Source: Novosphingobium pentaromativorans US6-1
GTDB lineage: Bacteria > Pseudomonadota > Alphaproteobacteria > Sphingomonadales > Sphingomonadaceae
NCBI RefSeq assembly: GCF_000767465.1
Contig: NZ_CP009291.1
Span: 1,877,501-1,941,500, forward strand
Direction: 5' to 3'
DNA: 64,000 bases
The notes under the pieces were generated by a model, which had not been told where the DNA came from, made no database searches, and was given only the letters and a program-made list of their open reading frames with translations. The translations under genes and the position numbers were made by a program. Shown in pieces: positions 1-6,928 of this stretch. Positions within the stretch are counted from its first letter, which is position 1; the number at the start of each line of letters is the position of its first letter.

Positions 1-25
1 CTTTGCTAATGGCGCGCTCCTGCCA

Positions 26-50
26 CGGGGCTGGTGCGAACCAAGCCCCG
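26..50 (+). terminator. Hairpin terminator of a gene upstream of the window
   Basis: A stem made of CGGGGCT (26-32) and AGCCCCG (44-50), extended by GGT/ACC pairing, is followed by TTTGATTT. This looks like a rho-independent terminator just before the tRNA gene. The gene it would serve lies outside the window. Confidence 0.45.
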
Positions 51-59
51 TTTGATTTA

Positions 60-146
60 GCGGTCGTGGCGGAATTGGTAGACGCGCAACGTTGAGGTCG
101 TTGTGGGCGAAAGCCCGTGGAAGTTCGAGTCTTCTCGACCGCACCA
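60..146 (+). tRNA. tRNA-Leu (anticodon GAG)
   Basis: The 87-nt cloverleaf has acceptor arms GCGGTCG (60-66) and CGACCGC (136-142), discriminator A and an encoded CCA (144-146). The anticodon stem CAACG/CGTTG encloses the loop TTGAGGT, giving anticodon GAG at 94-96, which reads CTC and CTT leucine codons. A long variable arm (GTGGGCGAAAGCCCGT) and the T-arm TTCGAGT confirm a class II tRNA. Its 3' end is duplicated at 1295-1310, marking it as an integration target; the gene itself is intact. Confidence 0.96.
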
Positions 147-148
147 TC
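133..148 (+). repeat. attL core: 16-bp direct repeat in the tRNA 3' end
   Basis: The sequence TCTCGACCGCACCATC covers the 3' acceptor strand, CCA and two further bases, and recurs exactly at 1295-1310. Duplication of a tRNA 3' end is the usual footprint of tyrosine-recombinase integration. Confidence 0.8.
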
Positions 149-151
149 ACC

Positions 152-180
152 AAATCTAAGTGCCTGTGGCACTTAGATTT
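152..180 (+). terminator. Strong hairpin immediately downstream of tRNA-Leu, carried by the element
   Basis: A 13-bp perfect stem AAATCTAAGTGCC / GGCACTTAGATTT with a 3-nt loop (TGT) is followed by T and a G run. It lies just inside the left attachment repeat and probably ends tRNA transcription, standing in for the hairpin at 1310-1337 that the insertion moved away. Confidence 0.6.
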
Positions 181-201
181 TGGGGTGAACTCTCAAAACC
201 C

Positions 202-223
202 ATTCCACCCTCTGTTCCACCCT
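202..223 (+). repeat. Left pair of TTCCACC repeats (arm-site-like)
   Basis: Two TTCCACC copies start at 203 and 215, a 12-bp period, within ATTCCACCCTC followed by TGTTCCACCCT. The same motif with the same spacing occurs at 1167/1179 at the other end of the element. Short repeats at fixed spacing inside both attachment sites resemble the arm-type sites bound by tyrosine recombinases. The role is inferred. Confidence 0.5.
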
Positions 224-449
224 ATGCGGGTGAGCTATCCACTGTGCGTGTTCGACAAATGTTCAGGTGGTTGCTACCATTGTTTAATGGATAGATGATT
301 GGTTCACTCCAGTACCTCATGTCGTTCACGCTTGTTTGTTTGCTTGCTCAGACGACCTCTGGATAGTGCACATCAGGGTGCTGGCGCGAGCCAATCATCA
401 AAGCAGCACAGTTGGTGTGTTGGTGCGTGGGAATAAGAGTAAAATCTGC

Positions 450-477
450 ACCCAGTTATCCTCACTGGGTATATCTC
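450..477 (+). other. Small hairpin with T-rich tail inside the element
   Basis: ACCCAGT (450-456) and ACTGGGT (464-470) form a 7-bp stem with a 7-nt loop, followed by ATATCTCTTTTT. It could end a short transcript made from the non-coding stretch 181-450. I see no gene in the roughly 400 bp between the tRNA terminator and the coding region apart from the repeats listed here. Confidence 0.3.
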
Positions 478-576
478 TTTTTACGAGAGACTAATCCAAA
501 AAGGCCAGAAGTGTAGCAATCTCCGCTCTGCCCCACGCACAAGCACATCAAAAATAGCTCAGGGGAAAGGCAAAAG

Positions 577-1152
577 ATGGCTAGTGACAAATCACCAAGG
601 GCTACCCCTGAGGATATTGCGCTGGTCAAGAAGGCCGAAGATGAAATCAAAGCTGAGGTTTCAGTTTTCTCGTTCGACATACCCGCACTGAAAAAGAGGG
701 TGCCGGATGATGACCCAGCGCAAGCCTTCATCCAGGCTCATCTCTACCTCGACCATGTCATCACCCGATTGCTGAGCGAGAGCGTGCCATTCCCTAGGCA
801 CCTTCAGCTCGACCGCACCGGCTTCTCCCAGAAACTCCAACTCGTGGCAGCGATGGGGCTTTTGCATCCGAGCCACATTCCCCCGATCAAAGTGGTCAAT
901 GCCATTCGCAACAAAATTGCACATCAGCTCGACTATGTCGTGAAGTCAGAGGACGAGACGAAACTCCGCTCGTCTCTTCCAAAGGGCACTGACCGGGAGG
1001 ATGATGGAAGTCAGACCTCTCTGGCGGGTTTGCTGCGCCTGCTTGCCGTCATGATAGACGTCGAACGACAGCAGCGGGCATTTGAGCGGACTATGAGAAA
1101 CAGAGCCATGGCAAATGCGCGGGTTGTGTTGGATGGCATCAAAATTGACTGA
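577..1152 (+). CDS. HEPN/MltR-like helical protein, cargo of the tRNA-Leu element
   Basis: This 191-residue soluble protein has no signal peptide or membrane segment. Residues 48-120 carry a pattern of helical families such as MltR/DUF4145 and HEPN: AHLYLDHVI, then FSQKLQLVAAMGLL, then NAIRNKIAH. R111 and H116 form an RX4H motif, the catalytic signature of HEPN ribonucleases, although non-catalytic relatives also carry RNxxAH. The ATG at 577 has a good ribosome site, AGGGGAAAGG, 6 nt upstream. It is the only gene between the attachment repeats, and its base composition is lower in GC than the neighbours. A defence, toxin or regulatory role is possible; no antitoxin gene is visible. Confidence 0.75.
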   Translation: MASDKSPRATPEDIALVKKAEDEIKAEVSVFSFDIPALKKRVPDDDPAQAFIQAHLYLDHVITRLLSESVPFPRHLQLDRTGFSQKLQLVAAMGLLHPSHIPPIKVVNAIRNKIAHQLDYVVKSEDETKLRSSLPKGTDREDDGSQTSLAGLLRLLAVMIDVERQQRAFERTMRNRAMANARVVLDGIKID

Positions 1153-1165
1153 ATCAAGCCATTCT

Positions 1166-1187
1166 ATTCCACCCTCCATTCCACCTT
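1166..1187 (+). repeat. Right pair of TTCCACC repeats (arm-site-like)
   Basis: TTCCACC copies start at 1167 and 1179, again 12 bp apart and in the same orientation as the left pair at 203/215. They begin 14 bp after the cargo stop codon and lie about 110 bp before the right attachment core. A weaker inverted ATTCCAC lies near 1215-1221. Confidence 0.5.
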
Positions 1188-1294
1188 GTCCTCTGCGTTA
1201 CCCTGAAACAGCATGACGTGGAATGAGGACAAAACTGAGTCCGCTCAAAAGCTTTTCGGTCACTATGCTGTTGTATGAGAAGGGTTTTTATGCC

Positions 1295-1310
1295 TCTCGA
1301 CCGCACCATC
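1295..1310 (+). repeat. attR core: 16-bp direct repeat
   Basis: An exact copy of the tRNA-Leu 3' end (TCTCGACCGCACCATC) that is not part of any tRNA. It marks the right end of the inserted element. Confidence 0.8.
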
Positions 1311-1337
1311 CCCTGAATTGACGAAACAATTCAGGGG
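1310..1337 (+). terminator. Hairpin next to attR, probably the original tRNA-Leu terminator
   Basis: CCCCTGAATTG (1310-1320) pairs perfectly with CAATTCAGGGG (1327-1337) around a 6-nt loop. It abuts the attR core, where the chromosome downstream of the tRNA should resume, so it was probably the native tRNA-Leu terminator before integration. There is no U tract after it. Confidence 0.45.
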
Positions 1338-1359
1338 CCTGAGGCAAGGGCGCAGACCA

Positions 1360-1396
1360 GCCTCTCCCCTACCGGAAAGCCTCTCCCCTACCGAAA
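1360..1396. repeat. 19-bp tandem duplication in the intergenic region
   Basis: The unit GCCTCTCCCCTACCG plus AAA occurs twice in a row (from 1360 and from 1379), differing by one extra G in the first copy and one base near its end. It lies between attR and the stop codon of the next gene and is probably a replication-slippage product. Confidence 0.5.
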
Positions 1397-1421
1397 ATGG
1401 CCAGCGGAATTTTCCGGACGG

Positions 1422-2267
1422 TCAGGCGACCGCAAGCCGGGGCGCGGCTTCGATCTGTTCCTCGCCCCGCGTTTCGAGCAGGTCACGCACCACCGCATAA
1501 GTGCGATCATCGTCGACATCGATCGCCTGGCTGCCATCTCCGAGAATGACCGCGCCGACCTTCAGCGCAAGGCGCCGGGAAGCCCGCGCAATCGCCCCAC
1601 AGAGCGTCTCCATCCCGAGCATGACCCGCAGGAGGCCAAGCACTCCGGTTGCGCGCGCGATACGCTGGCCGCTGCGGTCGCCGCGAAACACCTCGATGGC
1701 TCGCAACGCGGCAGGTCCTGACATGCCGTAAAGATCGCAGGCGGCGAATTCACCGTCACGCAGCCGGAGATAATGGCCGTGGCCTGCGCGGTGGGCAGCC
1801 TCCACCCATTCGCGACGGGTAAGGGCAAAGGCGATGTCGGCCGTCTCCAGCGTATCGAGCAGGGCATCGATCGACGACTCGCTCAGCAGCGCGTGATCGG
1901 CAGTGGTCACGATCACCGGCCCTTCCCAGCCTTCGGCGGCAGCGCGCACGCTATCCGCCAGGCTGTCACGCGCGGGAACGAGCGCCACCGTACCGCGCCC
2001 GGGCAGGCGGGTGAGGACATCATATATAGGCTCGAAGCCCTCGCGCTCGATGCATACGGCGAGACTGGCAATTCGCGGATGGTTCGCCGCAGTCTGCAGG
2101 ACATGCGCGACAAGCGGCTTTCCCGCGAGCGGGATCAGGCACTTGTGGCTCACGCCGAAACGCTCCGCGAGGGGATGGGCCCCCTTGCGCGGACGGCCGG
2201 CGAGAACGATCAGACGGATCGGCGGTCCGGCGCGGCCCTGATCGGGCGAGAGACTGCGAAGGTTCAT
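1422..2267 (-). CDS. Nucleotidyltransferase family protein (MobA-like NTP transferase)
   Basis: This 281-residue cytosolic protein begins, after about 16 residues, with the pattern of NTP-transferase (GT-A-like) folds: IRLIVLAGRPRKGAHPLAERFG, then KCLIPLAGKPLVAHVL. The conserved PLAGKPL loop and the later TTADHALL, with an acidic metal-binding Asp, suit nucleotidyl transfer from an NTP to a sugar phosphate or cofactor. The exact substrate cannot be read from the sequence. It is transcribed towards the tRNA-Leu element, with DUF3422 in the same orientation 70 bp upstream. Confidence 0.75.
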   Translation of the reverse strand: MNLRSLSPDQGRAGPPIRLIVLAGRPRKGAHPLAERFGVSHKCLIPLAGKPLVAHVLQTAANHPRIASLAVCIEREGFEPIYDVLTRLPGRGTVALVPARDSLADSVRAAAEGWEGPVIVTTADHALLSESSIDALLDTLETADIAFALTRREWVEAAHRAGHGHYLRLRDGEFAACDLYGMSGPAALRAIEVFRGDRSGQRIARATGVLGLLRVMLGMETLCGAIARASRRLALKVGAVILGDGSQAIDVDDDRTYAVVRDLLETRGEEQIEAAPRLAVA

Positions 2268-2337
2268 GGACTGCGCCTATGCCGCGTACTTGTGACAGCC
2301 CCATGACCGGCGAGTCATTGTCATGGATTGTCGTAAA

Positions 2338-3636
2338 CTACCTCGCCATGGGGTCAAGAATCCGTCTCTTCATATAGTGGATCCCAAGCCACACCGCGCC
2401 AAGCACGAACGGCACCATCAATGCGGTCAGGAAATGGGCGTGCAGGCCCGGCACGACGCTCTCGACTCCTTCCAGCAGCTTCCCCAGCAAGCCAAGCGCG
2501 TAATAGCTTACCGCCACCACCGAGAGCCCTTCGACCAGTTGCTGCAGGCGCAGCTGGCGCGTGGCATTGCGTTCCATCGAGGCGAGGAGGCGCCCGTTCT
2601 GGTTCTCGATGCGCGTCTCGATCCGGGTGCGGAACAGCGAGACGAACTGCGCGGTGCGCTGGGCGAGTTGTTCAGCGCGGCGACGATGGGCAGCGCAGGT
2701 CCGCACCGCCGGAAAGAAGCGGCGCTGGGTGAAATCGGTCAGCGACAGGTGCCCCGGGCATGGCCGGATGTTGAGGTCGGTCAGCCGCTCCTCGACGATG
2801 GTCGCATAAGCCTCGGTCGCGCTCATCCGGTAATCGCATTCGGCCGAGTGGGTGATGAGATCCATGTAGAGGCTGGTCACTTCGTCCAGCAGCGAATCGT
2901 CGGTCACTTCGGGCCGCGCGATGGCGCCGTTCATCTTGCCCAGCATCGCCTCGATGTGATCGAGCCGCTTCCAGCCTTCGCGCGCAACCGGAAGCCCGAG
3001 CAGCGCGAGATTGCGATAGTTGCCCAGTTCCTGCAACCGCTGGACGGTGCGCGTGAGATCGGCGGGCAGCATCCCGTTGGCCGCAACGATCAGGATACCG
3101 AAGCCCTGTTCACGCAGGCGAAAATCCGACCAGATCCGCGCCGAGGCGTCCAGCGCCTCTTCCGTGCCGATCCGGCAGCAGACGAGTTCGTCGTCGGCAA
3201 TCCCGATCTGCGGCAGAAGGTCGCTTGCTTGTCCCTCGTCCTCTACCAGCAGCAGCCGGGTTGAGCGGATCACCTTGCCTGGCAGCGAATTGGCCCAGGC
3301 CACCGCCTTGTCCAGGTCGCTGCCAGCCTCGGGGGCGAAGAGCGCATCCAGCGTGCCATCCGGAATGAACAGGGTGGTCGTGCTGGCTTCGCTATGCCGC
3401 TCCAGCGTGAAGGCGACACCGGGGGCGAACAGGCCCTTCACGTGGCGCGGATTGTCGGCGCAGTCGATCCACGCCCCGTGCGGCAGATCGCTCAGCGCCA
3501 GCCGCTCCGCCTCACGGTCGTGTGCATCGAGAACCCGGACCAACTGGATGACGAGTGACGGCGCCTGCAGCAGGGGCCAGCGTCGCAAGTGCATCTCGCC
3601 GACGACGGTGCGGCGCAACTCGTGTTCATCGTGCAT
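2338..3636 (-). CDS. DUF3422 family membrane protein
   Basis: The 432-residue protein matches the length and layout of DUF3422: a long cytosolic part rich in charged residues and two hydrophobic segments close to the C-terminus (about 375-395 and 400-420, the second ending HYMKRRILDPMAR). Recognisable family stretches include HVKGLFAPG near the N-terminus and a central ATEAYATIVEERL before the coiled, Arg-rich region ahead of the membrane segments. The function of the family is unknown. It probably anchors a cytosolic domain to the inner membrane. Confidence 0.85.
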   Translation of the reverse strand: MHDEHELRRTVVGEMHLRRWPLLQAPSLVIQLVRVLDAHDREAERLALSDLPHGAWIDCADNPRHVKGLFAPGVAFTLERHSEASTTTLFIPDGTLDALFAPEAGSDLDKAVAWANSLPGKVIRSTRLLLVEDEGQASDLLPQIGIADDELVCCRIGTEEALDASARIWSDFRLREQGFGILIVAANGMLPADLTRTVQRLQELGNYRNLALLGLPVAREGWKRLDHIEAMLGKMNGAIARPEVTDDSLLDEVTSLYMDLITHSAECDYRMSATEAYATIVEERLTDLNIRPCPGHLSLTDFTQRRFFPAVRTCAAHRRRAEQLAQRTAQFVSLFRTRIETRIENQNGRLLASMERNATRQLRLQQLVEGLSVVAVSYYALGLLGKLLEGVESVVPGLHAHFLTALMVPFVLGAVWLGIHYMKRRILDPMAR

Positions 3637-3891
3637 TGAACATCCCTGTTGCGATCCCGGCTGCTGCCTGGATTCGATGCCCGCATAATAACGTCAGCGG
3701 GCACGTGGCCTCAACCGGGCCGACGGCTCGGAATACCAATTCCTGCGTCCCGCGCGACCGAAGCCATCAGGCGGCAAGTCATCTTCAATTCTGGGGGTGT
3801 GAAACGGAAAGGACCGCGGCCTGCGCGAAATGCCGCTGGCAACTTCCCGGAATCCGGCTAGCTTCTATGCAAACAATTGGGAGAGCCGGTT

Positions 3892-4080
3892 ATGTTCGTG
3901 AAGTTCACCGCCACCGACAGGGTCCCTGCGATCGTCAATGCCTCGCAGGTCACCTTCATCACTCCGGTGGAAGAAGGCACGCGCATCCGCTTCGGCGAGA
4001 ATCGCACGATCACGGTGATCGAACCCATGGACGAAGTGTGGCGGCGGCTGGACCAGACCGGCCAGCTACCCAGTAGCTGA
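3892..4080 (+). CDS. Small hypothetical protein (62 aa)
   Basis: A 62-residue soluble protein starting MFVKFTATDR. The ATG at 3892 is preferred over a TTG at 3877 because GGGAGAG at 3879-3885 is a suitable ribosome site for it. Alternating beta-prone stretches (AIVNASQVTFITP, TRIRFGENRTITV) followed by a helix (MDEVWRRL) recall the small FlbD-type fold, but no flagellar genes are nearby and identity is too weak for a name. It is convergent with the cytochrome b561 gene. Confidence 0.7.
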   Translation: MFVKFTATDRVPAIVNASQVTFITPVEEGTRIRFGENRTITVIEPMDEVWRRLDQTGQLPSS

Positions 4081-4147
4081 ACCGGCCTGATTGCAGGTTC
4101 GAAACGATATTGTCAGGCTGCGGCCAGTGTCGCGGCCTGACTTGCCT

Positions 4148-4666
4148 TTACAGCATGCGACGCAGGATACCGTCCTTGAGCAGGAAGTGGTGGCGCAAGG
4201 CCGCCGCTATATGCAGGACCACCAGCGCGAGCATCAACCAACCCAGGATCTCGTGTCCCTCGTGTGCGGGACCGGCAAGCGGACCGTCCTTGCTGATGGG
4301 CAGCTTGGGCCAGAGGAACAGGCCGAAGAAACTGAGCGGATACTTGCCTGCCGATGAGAAAATCCAGCCGGTGAGCGGCATGATCAGCATCAGCGCGTAG
4401 AACGCCAGGTGCGTGGCCGATGCGGCCATGCGCTCCAAGGGCGATATGGAGCCGGGAAGCGGCGGTTTTGTCCAGCGCAGGCGCCAGACGATCCGCCCGA
4501 TCGTGACCAGCAGAATGATCAGGCCGATCGACTTGTGCACGGTCATAAGCTGAATGACGTCTTCGAGCGGTTCGTGCAGAAGGCCCGAAGCCAGATTGAG
4601 AATGACCAGAATCGCAAGGGTCCAGTGGAACCACCGGGCTCCCAGGTTGTATTTCTCGACCGTCAT
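4148..4666 (-). CDS. Cytochrome b561-type membrane protein
   Basis: A 172-residue integral membrane protein with four hydrophobic helices. It opens with YNLGARWFHWTLAIL, whose first-helix His is a typical haem ligand of the CybB/b561 family. Further His residues sit in TVHKS, SATHLAFY and LHIAAALRHHF. Such proteins are di-haem b-type quinol oxidoreductases in the inner membrane, often implicated in superoxide-to-quinone electron transfer. A monocistronic gene, about 240 bp from the divergent HerA-type gene. Confidence 0.88.
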   Translation of the reverse strand: MTVEKYNLGARWFHWTLAILVILNLASGLLHEPLEDVIQLMTVHKSIGLIILLVTIGRIVWRLRWTKPPLPGSISPLERMAASATHLAFYALMLIMPLTGWIFSSAGKYPLSFFGLFLWPKLPISKDGPLAGPAHEGHEILGWLMLALVVLHIAAALRHHFLLKDGILRRML

Positions 4667-4909
4667 TTATTGCCCTTATGATAGGGGGCCGAATTGCGAC
4701 CCCCAGCGAAAACGGATCTACGGCGCGCCCGGCACGCCATGGTCCAACGAGCGTTCAGATTTGCGAGTTATTTCATTCCCGTCAAACAGGATTTCATTGC
4801 ACCGGGCGGCCTCGTGGTTCCGCCTTGCGCCGCCAGGTTGCCCCCAAGCTATGGATAAAGGCCACTCGCACCTTTGATTCCCCTGGCCCGCTTGCTTAAT
4901 GCAGGACCG

Positions 4910-6379
4910 GTGAGTGCAGAAATCGTCATCGGCCAGACCCCCAGCGGGGAGGCGATCAGGATAGACATCAAGGAGCTTCTCGCGACCCGCCTGCTGGTGC
5001 AGGGCAATTCCGGGTCCGGCAAGTCGCACCTGCTGCGCCGCCTGCTCGAAGAGAGTGCCGCCATCGTCCAGCAGGTGGTGATCGACCCCGAAGGCGATTT
5101 CGTCAGCCTCGCCGAGGAATTCGGCCATGTCGTGATCGACGGCGCGGCCTATGGCGAGGCCGAGATCGTCCGGCTCGGCGCGCGCATCCGCCAGCACCGC
5201 GCCTCGGTTGTCCTTGCGCTCGACGAGCTGGAAATCGACCAGCAGATGAAGTGCGCCGCGCAGTTCCTCAATGCCATGTTCGATGCCCCGCGCGAACAGT
5301 GGTACCCGGCGCTGGTTGTGGTCGACGAGGCGCAGATGTTCGCGCCTGCCGCCGCCGGCGAAGTTTCCGAGGAAGCCCGCCGCATATCGCTGGGCGCGAT
5401 GACCAACCTGATGTGCCGCGGGCGCAAGCGCGGCCTCGCCGGGGTGATCGCCACCCAGCGCCTTGCCAAGCTGGCCAAGAACGTCGCGGCCGAAGCATCC
5501 AACTTCCTGATGGGCCGCACCTTCCTCGACATCGACATGGTGCGCGCAGCCGACCTGCTGGGCATGGAACGCCGCCAGGCCGAACAGATCCGCGATCTTG
5601 CGCGCGGCCAGTTCCTCGGTCTCGGCCCGGCCATCGCGCGCCGCCCGGTCGCGGTGAACATCGGTTCGGTCCGGACCGGCGCGAAGTCGGTGACACCCGG
5701 CCTCGCCCCGCTGCCGACCGCCAGCACCGAGGACATGCGCGAACTGCTCCACGCCGACCTGCACGTCGAGCCCGAGCGCCCCGAATTCCCGCGCCCGGCG
5801 CCGCGACCGCGCCTCGACGTCGAGGAGCTGTCGGCCAGCATCGCGACGTCCGACAGCGTGGCCGATCCCGCCCCGCGCCCCGAACGGCCCGAACCCGAGC
5901 CGGAAGAAAACCGCGCGGCGATGGTCGAGATCCTCAACGCCATGGCGCAGGAGGAGGACTGCACGTTCCAGTCCTCGACCACGCTGTTCCAGGATTTCAC
6001 GATCCGCTGCCGGATGAAGGGCATTTCGATCCGCGGCCTCGACGCCACGATGTTCCGCCGCGGATTTGCCGCCGCCCTTGCGGGGATCGAGGATCCGGAG
6101 GACGAACGCTGGCTCGACTTGCTCAACCTTGCCAAGCACGTGCCCGACGATGCGCTGGCGACGTTCTACGTCATCGCCCGCGCCGCAATGGACGGAAAAC
6201 CGTGCCCGGACGACATGGAACTGGCGCGCATCTACGGCACCAGCAGCCCGCGCCGGGTCCAGCGCCTGCTCGATTATCTGGAAAAGGACGGCCTGATCGT
6301 CGTGCGCACCGACTTTTCAGGCAAGCGATCGGTCGGCCTGCCCGATCTGGGCGTGACGACAGCCCCCGTCGAGGCGTAA
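4910..6379 (+). CDS. HerA/DUF87-type ATP-binding protein
   Basis: About 489 residues. A Walker A motif (GNSGSGKSHLL, about 32-42) and the adjacent VIDPEGDF are typical of HerA/VirB4-like DUF87 ATPases. Walker B is ALVVVDEAQMF, and the RKRGLAGVIATQRLAKL stretch carries the sensor and arginine-finger region. The C-terminal third, after a Pro/Arg/Glu-rich linker, contains a winged-helix-like segment (ARIYGTSSPRRVQRLLDYLEKDGLI), suggesting DNA binding. The start is uncertain: GTG 4910 gives MSAEIVIGQTP, while an in-frame TTG at 4874 adds 12 residues. The gene is probably co-transcribed with the next two small genes. A partner NurA nuclease is not present here. Confidence 0.82.
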   Translation: MSAEIVIGQTPSGEAIRIDIKELLATRLLVQGNSGSGKSHLLRRLLEESAAIVQQVVIDPEGDFVSLAEEFGHVVIDGAAYGEAEIVRLGARIRQHRASVVLALDELEIDQQMKCAAQFLNAMFDAPREQWYPALVVVDEAQMFAPAAAGEVSEEARRISLGAMTNLMCRGRKRGLAGVIATQRLAKLAKNVAAEASNFLMGRTFLDIDMVRAADLLGMERRQAEQIRDLARGQFLGLGPAIARRPVAVNIGSVRTGAKSVTPGLAPLPTASTEDMRELLHADLHVEPERPEFPRPAPRPRLDVEELSASIATSDSVADPAPRPERPEPEPEENRAAMVEILNAMAQEEDCTFQSSTTLFQDFTIRCRMKGISIRGLDATMFRRGFAAALAGIEDPEDERWLDLLNLAKHVPDDALATFYVIARAAMDGKPCPDDMELARIYGTSSPRRVQRLLDYLEKDGLIVVRTDFSGKRSVGLPDLGVTTAPVEA

Positions 6380-6391
6380 GACTGGCCGGAC

Positions 6392-6595
6392 ATGGCCGAA
6401 ATCATCAACCTTCGCCTGGCCCGCAAGGCCAAGGCCCGCGCCGGAGACAAGGCGCAGGCGGACAGCAATCGCGCCCGGCACGGACGCACCGCGGCAGAGC
6501 GCAAGGCAACCGAGGCCGAAGCGGAGCGGCTTGCCCGTACGGTCGACGGTGCACGGCGCGAAAAGGACTCCGACAGCAACGGGGGCCCGGACTGA
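6392..6595 (+). CDS. DUF4169 family protein
   Basis: A 67-residue, highly charged helical protein beginning MAEIINLRLARKAKAR, the hallmark of DUF4169, a small alphaproteobacterial family of unknown function. It starts 12 bp after the HerA-like gene, and its stop TGA overlaps the next ATG (TGATG), so the three genes look like one operon. No signal or membrane segment is seen. Confidence 0.85.
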   Translation: MAEIINLRLARKAKARAGDKAQADSNRARHGRTAAERKATEAEAERLARTVDGARREKDSDSNGGPD

Positions 6596-6798
6596 TGCGC
6601 ACGACTTACGAGAGCGCGACAGTGCGCCTCTATCACCTCGATGCCGGTCCCGAAGGCGGCGCGGCACATACCTTGTTCTACGGCCCCCTGTCCGAAGCCA
6701 TGCGAATCGCGGCGCAGCAACCCGAAGACGTCCAGGACGGGCTGTTCATCGCCACCGACAACGACGTGGTGGCCTACCTCGACCTGTTCGAAAGCTGA
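6595..6798 (+). CDS. Small hypothetical protein (67 aa)
   Basis: The ATG at 6595 overlaps the stop codon of the DUF4169 gene by one base, implying translational coupling. The 67-residue product starts MRTTYESATVRLYHLD and is acidic, with no motif I recognise. The translational overlap and a sensible protein composition support a real gene even though no family is assigned. Confidence 0.6.
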   Translation: MRTTYESATVRLYHLDAGPEGGAAHTLFYGPLSEAMRIAAQQPEDVQDGLFIATDNDVVAYLDLFES

Positions 6799-6834
6799 TC
6801 CCTCGCATTGCACCTGTGCGGCCAGGGGAAAAAT

Positions 6835-6888
6835 GCCCGGTGCAGGATCGCGGAGAGAGAATGGAAGAGAAGCGATCCGGCACCGGGC
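6835..6888 (+). other. Long imperfect hairpin between the HerA operon and bioF
   Basis: GCCCGGTGCAGGATCGC (6835-6851) pairs with GCGATCCGGCACCGGGC (6872-6888), with one mismatch in 17 pairs, around a purine-rich 20-nt loop. A second hairpin follows (ACGCCCG 6895-6901 with CGGGCGT 6912-6918). Neither has a U tract, so they may be leader structures of the biotin operon or transcript-end stabilisers for the upstream genes. Confidence 0.45.
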
Positions 6889-6928
6889 CAATCAACGCCC
6901 GCGTCCGACTTCGGGCGTCAGGGAAGCA

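Larger units (their letters stand above)
133..1310. mobile_element. Integrase-less mini-island inserted at the 3' end of tRNA-Leu
   Basis: The segment is bounded by 16-bp perfect direct repeats, the left one being the tRNA 3' end. Inside are a terminator-like hairpin, a pair of TTCCACC repeats near each end, and one intact gene. The interior is visibly more AT-rich than the surrounding sequence. There is no integrase, excisionase or transposase frame, so it is either a decayed island or a non-autonomous element moved by a recombinase encoded elsewhere. The boundaries are clear; mobility is inferred. Confidence 0.7.

Noticed and set aside
92..298. 68-codon frame across tRNA-Leu
   Set aside because: Overlaps the tRNA and the attL hairpin and has no ribosome site.
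181..576. Possible integrase or excisionase remnant in the element's left half
   Set aside because: No frame of useful length and no tyrosine-recombinase motif in either strand.
4718..6139. Long minus-strand frame over the HerA-like gene
   Set aside because: No domain pattern; the plus-strand ATPase with Walker motifs explains the sequence.
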